The notes: generated by a model not told the origin, from the letters alone. A stretch of DNA of 64,000 bases from an uncultured Mollicutes bacterium (GCA_900539865.1 UQDS01000003.1:1-64000), one strand, 5' to 3'; shown: positions 17,751-27,341, counted from the stretch's first letter. Program-made: numbers and translations.

Positions 17751-20591
17751 TCAACAATATTTTTCTTTTTCCAATTCTCGCTTAAGATAAACTCCCGTAT
17801 AAGATTCCGGACATTGGACAATTTCATCCGGTGTTCCTGCAAACACCACATTTCCGCCCTTATCTCCGCCTTCCGGACCTAAATCAATGATGTAATCACA
17901 AGATTTGATGACATCTAAATTATGTTCGATCACAACGACAGTATTTCCCGCATCGACAAGACGGTTTAAGACAGAGATCAACTTTTCAATGTCATATGGA
18001 TGTAAGCCCGTTGTCGGCTCATCTAAAATATATAACGTGCTGCCGTCAGAACTTCTTTGTAATTCGTTAGCAAGCTTGACACGCTGCGCTTCACCACCAG
18101 AAAGAGTGGTGGACGATTGACCTAATTTCATATATCCTAAGCCGACATCCACTAAAGTCTGAAGTTTCTTTCTTATACTTGGTTGACTTTCGAAGAAGGT
18201 CAACGCCTCAGAGATACGCATATCTAAAACTTCATAAATATTTTTGCCCTTATAATGCACTGAAAGAACATCGTCAGTGTATCTCTTGCCATGACAAACA
18301 TCACATTCTACATAAACATCAGGCAAGAAGTTCATCGAAATGCGTTTTACGCCTTCACCTTGACAAGCTTCACATCTTCCCCCTTTGACATTGAAAGAAA
18401 ACATTGACTTTGTCATACCTTTCATCTGCGCGTCTTTTGTCATAGCAAACACTTCGCGTATATCGTCAAAAACTTTTATGTATGTGGCAGGGTTGCTTCT
18501 TGGAGTTCTTCCAATAGGTTCCTGAGATACATTGATGACTTTTGTAATTAGATTTGCATTTTGAATACCGTTGCAAAGCGTCTTTTCGCTCTTTAAACCA
18601 AGTTCTCCGCGAATCGTTTTATACAAAACCTCATCAATCAAAGAAGACTTGCCGCTACCAGAAACACCAGTGACGCAAGTAAAAACAGAAAGAGGAATAG
18701 AAACATCGATATGTTTTAAATTGTGACAATAGGCGTTTTTAATTTTGATTGTCTTACGATAACTGCGGCGTTTTGCCGGCACAGGAATCATTTTCTTTCC
18801 GGAAAGATATTGGCCGGTTAATGACTGATCGTCTTTTAATAGATCGCTTGGTTTGCCGGCAAAGACAACTGTTCCGCCTTGATCGCCAGCTCCTTTTCCA
18901 ATATCGACAATATAATCTGCACTCAAAATCGTATCTTCATCATGCTCGACAACAATAAGAGAATTTCCAAGATCGCGCATTTCCTTTAAGGTGTTGATCA
19001 ATTTGTCGTTATCACGCTGATGCAAACCGATGCTAGGTTCATCCAAAACATATAAAACACCGGTTAAGCGGCTTCCGATTTGTGTCGCCAAACGAATGCG
19101 TTGGCTTTCGCCACCAGAAAGAGTGGATGCTTCGCGCGCTAAGGTCAAATAATCCAACCCCACATCAATTAAAAACTTCAAACGATTCTTAATCTCGGTG
19201 ATCACAAGCGAGGCGATCTTTAACTGCATTTCTGTTAAAGTGAGATTGTTTAAAAAGGCATAGATGTTCTCTAAAGACATCGAGCAGAGCTCGTGGATGT
19301 TTAATCCTCCGACACGAACAGATAAAACAGCGTCATTTAAACGAGCACCATGACAAGTAGGGCACTCTACTTCAGACATAAAACTGCTGTAATATTCTTT
19401 CATCCATTCCGATTTGGTCGAATAGTAAAGACGATCAATACGCGCCTTTAATCCTTCGGTTACATTTTTGACAATTTGACTACCGCCACTGGATTCATAA
19501 ACATACCGAACCGGTTCTGGCGGGCCATAAACAAGAATATCTTTTTGGCGTTTGGTCAATTGCGAAAATGGAACTGTCGCAGATATACCGTATTTTTTCA
19601 TCACTGCATAGATATCGTTCCACTCTATCGTTTCCTGGTTTTTAGGAAGACATGCGATGGCGCCGTCTTTAATAGACAGAGATGGATCCGGAATCATCAA
19701 GGCAGGATCTGCTTCAATTCTAACTCCAAGCCCATGACAATCCGGACAACAACCTAATGGGTTGTTAAATGAAAAAAGTCTCGGTTCTAACGGCGGAATT
19801 GTAAAACCACAAATTGGGCATGATTGATGTTCACTGTACAATGTCTCTTTTCCGTTGATGTCGATAGTGACATAACCGTTTGCAAAATCCAAGGCAGTAC
19901 GAAGGGAATTAAACAAGCGATCATCGTTTTCTTTATTCAAAATCAAACGATCGATTGCAAAGGCAATTGTATGCTTAAAATTCTTATCTAAAACAGGAAT
20001 TTCTTGATAGCGTGTCAACGGTTTGTCATCGATTTTTGCACGATAAAAACCAGCGTTGAAAAACTTTTCTATCGTTGCGACATGCGTTCCTTTTTCATTG
20101 ATGACAACAGGCGCATAAATTGTAACTTTACTTCCTTCTTCTTGTTCTTTCACTGCGTTGAAGATTTGCTGAAGCGAAGAAGCTTGGATCGGCGTGTGGT
20201 GTATCGGACAATAACTTACGCCAATACGAGCATATAAAAGACGCAAATAATCATAAATTTCCGTAACGGTTCCTACTGTAGAACGCGGATTATGAGAAGT
20301 TGTCTTTTGATCGATAGAAATCGCAGGGGATAACCCATCGATGCTATCCACATCCGGTTTTGAAAAGTCACCCAAAAACATACGGGCATAAGAAGAAAGC
20401 GATTCAACATATCTTCGTTGTCCTTCGGCAAAAATCGTATCGAAAGCAAGTGTTGACTTACCGCTTCCTGAAACGCCGGTAAAGACAACTAAAGAATCTT
20501 TTGGAATCTTAACGTCGATGTTTTTAAGGTTGTTTTCACGGGCTCCCTTGACCACAATATAATCTTTATAATTTGTCATAGTGTTTTTCAT
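17751..20591 (-). CDS. uvrA: Excinuclease ABC subunit A
   Basis: The 946-residue protein is a full-length UvrA, the damage-recognising ATPase of nucleotide excision repair. It has two ABC modules: P-loops GVSGSGKS near residues 39-46 and again near 641, and signature motifs LSGGESQR and LSGGEAQR. The zinc modules CPIC...CPDC and CEAC...CDVC are intact. It stops with TGA. No Shine-Dalgarno sequence precedes ATG 20591 or ATG 20579, and the -10 box is 9 nt before 20591, which suggests a leaderless mRNA. uvrB is about 27 kb away rather than adjacent. Confidence 0.96.
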   Translation of the reverse strand: MKNTMTNYKDYIVVKGARENNLKNIDVKIPKDSLVVFTGVSGSGKSTLAFDTIFAEGQRRYVESLSSYARMFLGDFSKPDVDSIDGLSPAISIDQKTTSHNPRSTVGTVTEIYDYLRLLYARIGVSYCPIHHTPIQASSLQQIFNAVKEQEEGSKVTIYAPVVINEKGTHVATIEKFFNAGFYRAKIDDKPLTRYQEIPVLDKNFKHTIAFAIDRLILNKENDDRLFNSLRTALDFANGYVTIDINGKETLYSEHQSCPICGFTIPPLEPRLFSFNNPLGCCPDCHGLGVRIEADPALMIPDPSLSIKDGAIACLPKNQETIEWNDIYAVMKKYGISATVPFSQLTKRQKDILVYGPPEPVRYVYESSGGSQIVKNVTEGLKARIDRLYYSTKSEWMKEYYSSFMSEVECPTCHGARLNDAVLSVRVGGLNIHELCSMSLENIYAFLNNLTLTEMQLKIASLVITEIKNRLKFLIDVGLDYLTLAREASTLSGGESQRIRLATQIGSRLTGVLYVLDEPSIGLHQRDNDKLINTLKEMRDLGNSLIVVEHDEDTILSADYIVDIGKGAGDQGGTVVFAGKPSDLLKDDQSLTGQYLSGKKMIPVPAKRRSYRKTIKIKNAYCHNLKHIDVSIPLSVFTCVTGVSGSGKSSLIDEVLYKTIRGELGLKSEKTLCNGIQNANLITKVINVSQEPIGRTPRSNPATYIKVFDDIREVFAMTKDAQMKGMTKSMFSFNVKGGRCEACQGEGVKRISMNFLPDVYVECDVCHGKRYTDDVLSVHYKGKNIYEVLDMRISEALTFFESQPSIRKKLQTLVDVGLGYMKLGQSSTTLSGGEAQRVKLANELQRSSDGSTLYILDEPTTGLHPYDIEKLISVLNRLVDAGNTVVVIEHNLDVIKSCDYIIDLGPEGGDKGGNVVFAGTPDEIVQCPESYTGVYLKRELEKEKYC

Positions 20592-20600
20592 TACTTTACT

Positions 20601-20629
20601 ATTTTACTAAAATTAATATTTATTGTCAT
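20601..20629 (-). promoter_or_regulatory. uvrA promoter placing the mRNA start at the ATG
   Basis: On the reverse strand ATGACA (20629-20624), a 17-bp spacer and TAAAAT (20606-20601) are followed after 9 nt by the uvrA ATG. Transcription would begin at or within 2-3 nt of the start codon. Confidence 0.6.
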
Positions 20630-20647
20630 GAAAAATGGTTGCGTATA

Positions 20648-20683
20648 AAAAGGGATGCGCAACATCTTGCGTCATCCCTTTAA
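20648..20683 (-). terminator. Terminator of the yfhO-pfk operon
   Basis: On the reverse strand AAAGGGATGACGCAA and TTGCGCATCCCTTTTT form a long stem with one unpaired base, ending in a T-run. Confidence 0.85.
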
Positions 20684-20702
20684 ATCAACAGATAGATTAC
20701 GT

Positions 20703-21884
20703 CTAGTAAAGAAGACCATCTTCTTTTAATGAATCTACGTTTCCTTCAATCAGCGGTTTCACAAAGTCGAGATAGCTTTCTAAAATATTATCCCCTTCTT
20801 CGTTGATGTAACAAAGAGGCAATGAACTTGCACTTTTACGGCAATCTTTTAAATCTATCTTGCCGTATTTTGCCTGATAAGGATTGGAAGAGACACGCTC
20901 AATAGTAATCATTTTTCCGCTGTCTTCCAACGATGTATAATAAGCTTCTTTTCCCACTTCATACGCTTCATCAGAATCGCATTTGGAAAGCATAAAAGAA
21001 GAAGCGCGGTTTAACACAGATAACTCAAGATATCTTGCAGGATATCCTTTTTGAGCAAAGAGAGAACAAAGATAAGAAGAAACACCACCGACTAAAGTGT
21101 TGCCAAAGACATCCTTGCTCTTTCTTGTAGAAGCGATCAACTGGCGATTCTTATCTTTAATTCCTTCCGATACTACAATTATACAGTGCCCTTTTTCTTC
21201 ATAAGTACGAATCGCTTTTTCCATGAAGAGATCCACATCAAAGTCCACTTCAGGGACATAAATATAGTCAGGAGCCATATTGCGCAAAGAAGCAAGAATT
21301 GCACTTGCAGCCACAAATCCGGCATCTCTTCCCATCGTTTCAAGGATGAAAATTTTACTTTTTTTGTAAGAGTATTCATCATAGGTTGCTGCAATAAGCG
21401 CATTGGCGACAAATTTTGCAGCAGTGCCAAATCCCGGAGTGTGATCACATCCAAACAAATCGTTATCAATCGTTTTAGGAACGCCGATGACATGGCATTC
21501 ATAATCGTATTTCTTACAGTACGAATCGATCTTAAAAGCCGTATCCATCGAGTCATTTCCACCGTTACAATAGACATAACGAATCTGATATTCTTTTAAA
21601 ATTTCAATCACTTCTTTTCCGATTGGATCATCTAAATCATCCGGAAGCATCTTGCGAATGGATCCAAAGTGCGCACCTGGTTCGTAACGGAGATAGGAAA
21701 GGGAAGATTCCACCTTCTCTAACGATTTGTTTAAGAGAGAAGAGATACCATAACGCGAGACATAAAATACATCTTCTCTTTTTTCTTTTAAGAAGGTTTC
21801 ATATAAGCCTAAAAAAGATGTGTTGATGACAGCGGTAGGACCGCCAGATTGCAAATAAACGACATTACCTTTGCTCTGATTCAT
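20703..21884 (-). CDS. PPi-type 6-phosphofructokinase
   Basis: The 393-residue protein belongs to the PfkA superfamily. QSGGPTAVIN is the N-terminal glycine loop, GGNDSMDT (108-115) and PKTIDND (136-142) surround the active site. ATP-dependent enzymes have Gly at the positions taken here by Asp111 and Lys137; Asp plus Lys at these sites is the known hallmark of pyrophosphate-dependent enzymes. It should therefore interconvert fructose 6-phosphate and the 1,6-bisphosphate using PPi, a reversible step. It follows the yfhO-family gene by 6 nt with a GGAG ribosome site. Confidence 0.85.
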   Translation of the reverse strand: MNQSKGNVVYLQSGGPTAVINTSFLGLYETFLKEKREDVFYVSRYGISSLLNKSLEKVESSLSYLRYEPGAHFGSIRKMLPDDLDDPIGKEVIEILKEYQIRYVYCNGGNDSMDTAFKIDSYCKKYDYECHVIGVPKTIDNDLFGCDHTPGFGTAAKFVANALIAATYDEYSYKKSKIFILETMGRDAGFVAASAILASLRNMAPDYIYVPEVDFDVDLFMEKAIRTYEEKGHCIIVVSEGIKDKNRQLIASTRKSKDVFGNTLVGGVSSYLCSLFAQKGYPARYLELSVLNRASSFMLSKCDSDEAYEVGKEAYYTSLEDSGKMITIERVSSNPYQAKYGKIDLKDCRKSASSLPLCYINEEGDNILESYLDFVKPLIEGNVDSLKEDGLLY

Positions 21885-21890
21885 ATTACT

Positions 21891-24800
21891 TTACTCCTTT
21901 GACTCTGTTTGTTGTTCAGCTTCCCGCTCTAATCTAAGACGCTTTTTATCGTTTCTTTTAACGGCTGCAAAATAGATGACAAAGAGGAAATAAATAAACG
22001 CGCCGAATAAAGTGATCATACCGCCTAATTTAAAGTAAGGTGTCGCATAAGATACGACATAGTCTACCTCGCCAGGTTCTGCGATAAAGCCGATAAAACC
22101 GCCTTGTGCCTTATAAGTCTGCACTTCTTTGTACTTCGTCTTACCGTCTTCATCTTTCGTGATCTTTTGCACGGTCCAGCCTTTTTGAAGCGGTATGTTA
22201 AGAACGACAAAACGTGCTTCATCATAATTTGTAGAGAAATAAGTTTCGTTTTCGTTGCGTTTCGAAATTTGAATCGCGTACTTCTTCAACTCATCAATCG
22301 CTCTTTGATAATCGCTGTTACGAGTGATATAAACATAAGGTTTGCTCAAATAACACGGATCGTTTTTATTTCCTTCTTTCACAATGCCTAAAATTTTGGA
22401 AACGGGGCGATCAACATAATAGCCATGCGCCGTTTTATATTTGACCGTATCTCCAGAATGTTTGGCAAAGGAAATCAGATGATCGTTTTCATCAAAGAAT
22501 CTCCACTCGATTTGATTTCCAGAGAAGATGGAGATATAACTTCCCGTCTCTGGCTTTGTCGGATCAGCATCCGGACAGAAAACTGTCTTGTTGCCTTTTC
22601 CGTCATAGGGGGTCAATAATATCTTGGAGTTATATAAGACGTTCTTATCAAAAGTATTGCTATCGAAATCAATGATTGTATCTGCGGGGCGAATACCGTT
22701 TGCGTATTCCCAAGGGTGTTCTTGCTTATACTGCTCTAAACATGAAGTGTCATACGGTTTTTCCGGATCACACTGAGCATATTCTCCACTGGGACGACTT
22801 TCGGTCGCTGGCCAGTTTGCAGCGTAAACTGTCACTTTCATTTTGGCAAGAGAACTTGCAGAAGAAGAGTAAATTTGAATCGGTTTGGAAGGCTTCGGAT
22901 GAGAGGTGTCATAAATATAATCAATCGTAGGATCATAAGGGACATAATCTTGGTTGACAGAAGAGATCATATTTTGGAATTCTTTTGCCTGATCTTTCAA
23001 TTTCGGTCTATCCTTTAAAATATCTGTCGTGGGATAATTGTCGCCAAAGAAGTTGACTTTACCAGCAGAAAATTTATTTTCAAAGACAAATTTATTGAAA
23101 TCTTCATCATCGAGCATAGCCGAACGAAGTAAAGGATATTCATTGATATCTTCATATAGATTGTAGACAAAAGGATCATCGGCTTGTTTATAGTTGAGAT
23201 TTGTGGCTAACCAAGCAGAATTTATAACAGAGTCGAAAGAGAAGCCAAGATCGATGAAATTCGTGTTGACATATAAAGATTTTGTGCACTCATCACTTCC
23301 TAATAAATCAAGCAGTTCACTGGTGTAATTGACGTCCAACAGCTCTTTTTCTTCTTCCGTAAGATCCAAGATATTCTTATAACCATAAGGAATATCATAA
23401 TCGCTTGCCCAGACAGCATAACCATTTGCGTCGTTGCGATAAGGATATGCTCTCGGCGTTGCTAATGTAGGATTGGTGCCATCGACAAAATTAGGATCGA
23501 CCCGATTGAGCAAATAATATTTTGTACCTAAGAAAGTTTCTAAGTTCACACGGCGATTATAAATACCCATAGACCAGTTGCGATATCCATGCGGAATACG
23601 CGAACGATCTAAGAAATCTTGCGCACCAAAAGGATAGACAGAATGAAATGCCGCCAAGCCAGAATATCCTTCTCTGATAGAAACGTTTGGATTATTTCTT
23701 GTTGCAGACGTGTTATAGATACGATAATAGTCCTCGTTGTTTTCTGACTCTTTTAACATTTCTACAATTCTTGTTTCAATAGGATAATCTTCCATTTTAG
23801 AGATGTTGGACAAGCCGTGACCGTAAATGGTAGCATTCGCCATGATGACAATATTCAACGACATCAAGCCTAAGGTGGTTACACCAAAAGCTTTTCGATG
23901 GAAAAGCGGCCTCATCACAAAGTAACAAACCGCTAAGAAAATACTGGAAAAGACAATCAAAAGCATCTTGTCATCCCAATAGGATCCGCTGAAGCGATTC
24001 GGATTTGCTTCCACTTCATAAATAAGGAGATAACAAGCGACTACATATAAGGCGGAAACAACCACCATAGATAGATCCATGAAAGAAGTCGGTATTTTTT
24101 CTCGTTTCTCTAATGTCAAACAATTCCAAGTGATCATGTATGAGATGGGAATGATGAAAAAGCGAGCATAAGGAACGGTAAAAGCAGAGAAGAGATAGAA
24201 ACCAATCGGTGTCATCGTCAAGGTTCCAATACCGATAAATCCCAAAATATAAGAGATTTTCTTTTCGCGGAACGCATCGAAAAGTGAAACAAAAGTCAAC
24301 AGTAACATCGGCGTAGTTGCATAAAGAGAACCAGCGAGATTATCGTAATAATTCACATTGAGCAAGTTCGAGCTATAACAATCGTCAGCCATAAACAAGA
24401 AGTTTAAAAGAGGAGTCACTTGATTATGTTGCTGACTTTTTGGGAAAAGGAAGAGCGCATGCAAAAGCTCTCCGAAAGAATTGCTTCCTAAGAGCGTGTC
24501 TAGATAAGAGCTTTCTTCCACTCGAGGCATACCCATAGCGACGTTCATGCCCGGCAAAAGGACAAAGGCTCCTAAGAAGACCGCGACAATAAACGCCATC
24601 ATTCCAACGCCTAATGTGGCCATATTCTCACCATAGGTGTGTTGATTCATTCTTTGGAAATAACGGAACATCGCATAAAGGAATGCGCCGATCATATAAA
24701 CAACCATAAAGAAATAACTCGTCATGGCCACCAAGAAGAAGCCCATCATAAAGATGCGCGGATCATTGCGTCTTAAAATACGTTCAATGCCTAAGAACAC

Positions 24801-25385
24801 CAAGGGCAAAAACGCGACAGAAGAGATGAAGTGGAACCAAAGATAAACCATCGAATAACCAGAAAAGGCAAAAGCCAATGCGCCGATTGTTCTATTGCGA
24901 CTGGAAAGTTTAAACTCGCCAAGATACCAATAGAAGAGCATTCCGGCAACCACCATTTTTGGAACAAAAGATAATCCCTGTAAAACCAAAAGCCAGGAGC
25001 GAGGGAAAATGAGCATCGCTAAAAAGAAGGGGTCAAAAATATAATAAAAAGAGTTTCCCCCAATATTGTCTATTCCTAAAAATGTTGTTCGGTCCCACTG
25101 CGGGAAAACGCCTGTCCTGAAGAAATAGTGCCAGTCGTCATACCCGTTGAACAAAAACGTCATTTCTTGCATGGAGTAATCTCCGCCAAGAGGTACCGTA
25201 AAACCATTGCGCACCCACGTGAAGATGAAACAAAGATTAGCGACAACAAGAAGCCAATAGAAGCACTGCATCGCTCCCTTAGGATGAAGAAAGGCATCTT
25301 TGATTTTTCGTCCAAAGGCAGAAATAGATTGACTGATTTGAGAAACGACATCGCGTGTTTTTTCTTTTATTGCCTGTGTATCCAT
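21891..25385 (-). CDS. YfhO-family polytopic membrane protein
   Basis: The 1164-residue protein begins with a cytoplasmic stretch of about 40 residues. Some twelve or more hydrophobic segments follow up to about residue 540, then a large hydrophilic extracytoplasmic region, and finally one transmembrane helix near 1125. GDYSMQEMTF and the ensuing YfhO-like pattern suggest a GT-C-type fold. B. subtilis YfhO helps glycosylate lipoteichoic acid with lipid-linked sugars, so a role in cell-envelope polymer glycosylation is likely but the sugar is unknown. It is transcribed with the phosphofructokinase gene and away from the ligase-like gene at 25493. Confidence 0.8.
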   Translation of the reverse strand: MDTQAIKEKTRDVVSQISQSISAFGRKIKDAFLHPKGAMQCFYWLLVVANLCFIFTWVRNGFTVPLGGDYSMQEMTFLFNGYDDWHYFFRTGVFPQWDRTTFLGIDNIGGNSFYYIFDPFFLAMLIFPRSWLLVLQGLSFVPKMVVAGMLFYWYLGEFKLSSRNRTIGALAFAFSGYSMVYLWFHFISSVAFLPLVFLGIERILRRNDPRIFMMGFFLVAMTSYFFMVVYMIGAFLYAMFRYFQRMNQHTYGENMATLGVGMMAFIVAVFLGAFVLLPGMNVAMGMPRVEESSYLDTLLGSNSFGELLHALFLFPKSQQHNQVTPLLNFLFMADDCYSSNLLNVNYYDNLAGSLYATTPMLLLTFVSLFDAFREKKISYILGFIGIGTLTMTPIGFYLFSAFTVPYARFFIIPISYMITWNCLTLEKREKIPTSFMDLSMVVVSALYVVACYLLIYEVEANPNRFSGSYWDDKMLLIVFSSIFLAVCYFVMRPLFHRKAFGVTTLGLMSLNIVIMANATIYGHGLSNISKMEDYPIETRIVEMLKESENNEDYYRIYNTSATRNNPNVSIREGYSGLAAFHSVYPFGAQDFLDRSRIPHGYRNWSMGIYNRRVNLETFLGTKYYLLNRVDPNFVDGTNPTLATPRAYPYRNDANGYAVWASDYDIPYGYKNILDLTEEEKELLDVNYTSELLDLLGSDECTKSLYVNTNFIDLGFSFDSVINSAWLATNLNYKQADDPFVYNLYEDINEYPLLRSAMLDDEDFNKFVFENKFSAGKVNFFGDNYPTTDILKDRPKLKDQAKEFQNMISSVNQDYVPYDPTIDYIYDTSHPKPSKPIQIYSSSASSLAKMKVTVYAANWPATESRPSGEYAQCDPEKPYDTSCLEQYKQEHPWEYANGIRPADTIIDFDSNTFDKNVLYNSKILLTPYDGKGNKTVFCPDADPTKPETGSYISIFSGNQIEWRFFDENDHLISFAKHSGDTVKYKTAHGYYVDRPVSKILGIVKEGNKNDPCYLSKPYVYITRNSDYQRAIDELKKYAIQISKRNENETYFSTNYDEARFVVLNIPLQKGWTVQKITKDEDGKTKYKEVQTYKAQGGFIGFIAEPGEVDYVVSYATPYFKLGGMITLFGAFIYFLFVIYFAAVKRNDKKRLRLEREAEQQTESKE

Positions 25386-25477
25386 TTCAATAACCCATAT
25401 GTATATATATTAAAACATTTATAGACCTGTTTTCTATCATAAAAATATCGCTTTCTATCCTAAAGAAGCAAGTTTGC

Positions 25478-25486
25478 TGTTATACT
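25478..25486 (+). promoter_or_regulatory. Extended -10 promoter, leaderless start
   Basis: TGTTATACT is an extended -10 element whose last base is only 6 nt before the ATG at 25493. No -35 hexamer or ribosome site is evident. Transcription should begin at the start codon. Confidence 0.6.
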
Positions 25487-25492
25487 AAGAGC

Positions 25493-26869
25493 ATGCATAT
25501 ACACAAATTGCTCGATTGGACCAAACGCTATCTCTACTCCTTCTTTTATCCGCTCACATTAGCGTTACTCGCTTTTCTCATCTGGCTTACTCCCGGAAAC
25601 TGGTCTTATATACCGGCGAGCGTCTTTAGTTTGCTCAGCTTTTTACCCTTGCTTGGAAATAAAGGAAAACCCTATTTACCAGTGACTCTCTTTTTAATCA
25701 CTGTTTCTAACCAAGAGTTTAGACTCGATCAAATCCCTGGGACACTCTTACTTACCGGCGTCTGTGCAATCCTTTCAGGTATGACGTTCATCCTTGTATA
25801 TAAAAAGAAAATGGTTTTAGGAAAAACATTCCTTTCTGTAACCGCAATTTTTGTTGCTTTCGCATTATCTTATATTTATAACATGATTCTTAACCGCTCC
25901 TATGACTTCAATAGTTTTGCCTATATTATGTTAGCGATGCTCGCTGTTATTGTCTCAGTCTTAATCGCAACAGTCTTAGGCAGAGAAGAATCTTTAACCT
26001 ATTTGTCTATGACGATTGCCCTACTTGCAATCATCATCACGCTAGAGAGTTTCACAACGATTCTCTCAACGCAAGGATTTGGTTATGCTGGTCCTGATTT
26101 TGCACTCGGTTGGACTAAAAATCTCGGTACCCCCTCAACCTTCCTTGTATGTTCTTTGCCTTTTTTCAGCATTTTAATCAACAAAAAACAATATCTTTAT
26201 ATTCTCGGTGAACTCTTTGTCCTCTTCGGTATCTTCATTCTCTCTTCCTACAGCGCCATCCTTTGCCTCACCATTTCCATTTTCCCAATGATTTTCCTCA
26301 CCTTTAGAAACGAAGGTAAACGCTACCCTTACTTCATTCTTGTCTCCATTTTAATCACCGCTGCCGTCTTATCCAGCATCATCTCTTACGACCCTGTTTT
26401 CAACAAGAATTTCATCAACGCAATCCGCAGCTTAAATTTACACAGCTCTTATCCCGATGGACGTCTTAGCATTTATCAAGAAGGCTTTGCTCAATTTATC
26501 AACAGCCCGCTCTTCGGTGTCTCTATCGCCGGAAGAGTCAATGAGGGTGTTGCAATCCTAGCAAAGAACACTGTGCTTTCTAGCATGGTCTTAGGCGGCT
26601 TTCTCGGTTTGATTGCCTACGTTGGCTTTTTGATCAATCTCTACGTTGTCATATTCAAAAAGAAATGTAAAGAACAGCTGCTTTTCTTCCTCTTTGTCAT
26701 CATGGTTCAAATCATTGGTATTGTCGACAACTCCTTCTTTGAATTACCCGTCTTGCTTCTCTTCTTAACCGCTCTTTCTACTTATCAGATGTCCAACAGA
26801 CCACAAGACGCTGTAGTGTATCAAGAGAGTTTCGAATTGAATCATTCTGAATTATTGGATAAAAGATAA
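25493..26869 (+). CDS. O-antigen ligase/polymerase-like membrane protein
   Basis: The 458-residue protein has about twelve hydrophobic segments and a short charged C-terminus. An extracytoplasmic loop with SYPDGRLSIYQEGFAQF and then SPLFGVS (near 320-345) resembles the WaaL/Wzy_C signature, in which an Arg is needed for glycan transfer from a lipid carrier. It probably polymerises or attaches a surface glycan. The neighbouring divergent YfhO-family gene also points to envelope glycans. The mRNA appears leaderless. Confidence 0.7.
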   Translation: MHIHKLLDWTKRYLYSFFYPLTLALLAFLIWLTPGNWSYIPASVFSLLSFLPLLGNKGKPYLPVTLFLITVSNQEFRLDQIPGTLLLTGVCAILSGMTFILVYKKKMVLGKTFLSVTAIFVAFALSYIYNMILNRSYDFNSFAYIMLAMLAVIVSVLIATVLGREESLTYLSMTIALLAIIITLESFTTILSTQGFGYAGPDFALGWTKNLGTPSTFLVCSLPFFSILINKKQYLYILGELFVLFGIFILSSYSAILCLTISIFPMIFLTFRNEGKRYPYFILVSILITAAVLSSIISYDPVFNKNFINAIRSLNLHSSYPDGRLSIYQEGFAQFINSPLFGVSIAGRVNEGVAILAKNTVLSSMVLGGFLGLIAYVGFLINLYVVIFKKKCKEQLLFFLFVIMVQIIGIVDNSFFELPVLLLFLTALSTYQMSNRPQDAVVYQESFELNHSELLDKR

Positions 26870-26912
26870 AAAACGTGACGAGATATTTCACTCGTCACGT
26901 TTTTCTTTTTTT
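26868..26912 (+). terminator. Strong terminator after the ligase-like gene
   Basis: AAAAACGTGACGAG and CTCGTCACGTTTTT form a perfect 14-bp stem with an 8-nt loop, followed by a run of T residues. Confidence 0.92.
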
Positions 26913-27165
26913 GTAATTCTAAGAGATCGTTTTACTCATGTATACGATCTATATTTTTATAAAAGCCCTTACATCAAAACAAAAAATAAATTTTTCTTTT
27001 AAAGAAACCGCTTTTATACAAAGTTTGTTCTAAAATTGATGTTTACAAATAAAGAACAACTGCTTTATTTATTTCTAAAAAATCCGATAGTTATCGCATT
27101 TTATTAAAATTAATAATTGTAAAAATTTTTTTAAAATTAAAACATAAATTTTTTTGCAAAATTGC
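26913..27165. other. AT-rich spacer with one short hairpin
   Basis: The region has no supported gene. AGATCGT and ACGATCT near 26925-26951 form a 7-bp inverted repeat. The remainder is homopolymeric A/T sequence that ends at the next promoter. Confidence 0.4.
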
Positions 27166-27194
27166 TTGACATTATCTTTATAACCTAGTATATT
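27166..27194 (+). promoter_or_regulatory. Strong promoter for a short noncoding transcript
   Basis: TTGACA (27166-27171), a 17-bp spacer and TATATT (27189-27194) form a near-consensus promoter. No open frame with a ribosome site follows before a terminator about 100 nt downstream. Confidence 0.8.
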
Positions 27195-27200
27195 TATATT

Positions 27201-27303
27201 CGCGTTCAGGGAAAACTTGATACGCCTAAAATTGATAATAAGTTCCAACATAAAAATTCCTTTTGCTCTCTCCGCTATGCATCTGCGTAGCGGAGTTTTT
27301 TTA
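27201..27303 (+). ncRNA. Candidate small RNA or riboswitch-like leader of about 100 nt
   Basis: From the predicted start at 27201 to the T-run at 27302 there is a compact transcript. Its 5' hairpin pairs GCGT-TCAG (27202-27209) with TTGA-T-ACGC (27217-27225), leaving loop GGAAAAC. TTCC at 27243-27246 can pair with GGAA of that loop (pseudoknot), and AAGTTCC can alternatively pair with GGAAAACTT and break the hairpin. The 3' end is an intrinsic terminator: CTCCGCTA/TAGCGGAG (27270-27295) plus seven T. The downstream Nudix gene has its own possible -10, so this may be an independent sRNA or a terminating leader. It matches no riboswitch class I can recall. Confidence 0.5.
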
Positions 27304-27335
27304 TGTTCTTTTACAACAGAGATAAAAATTCTAAT

Positions 27336-27341
27336 TATAAT
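27336..27341 (+). promoter_or_regulatory. -10 box for the Nudix gene
   Basis: TATAAT lies 28 nt before ATG 27370, downstream of the terminator at 27302. The -35 region is weak (TTACAA with a 19-bp spacer), so the call is tentative. Confidence 0.45.
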
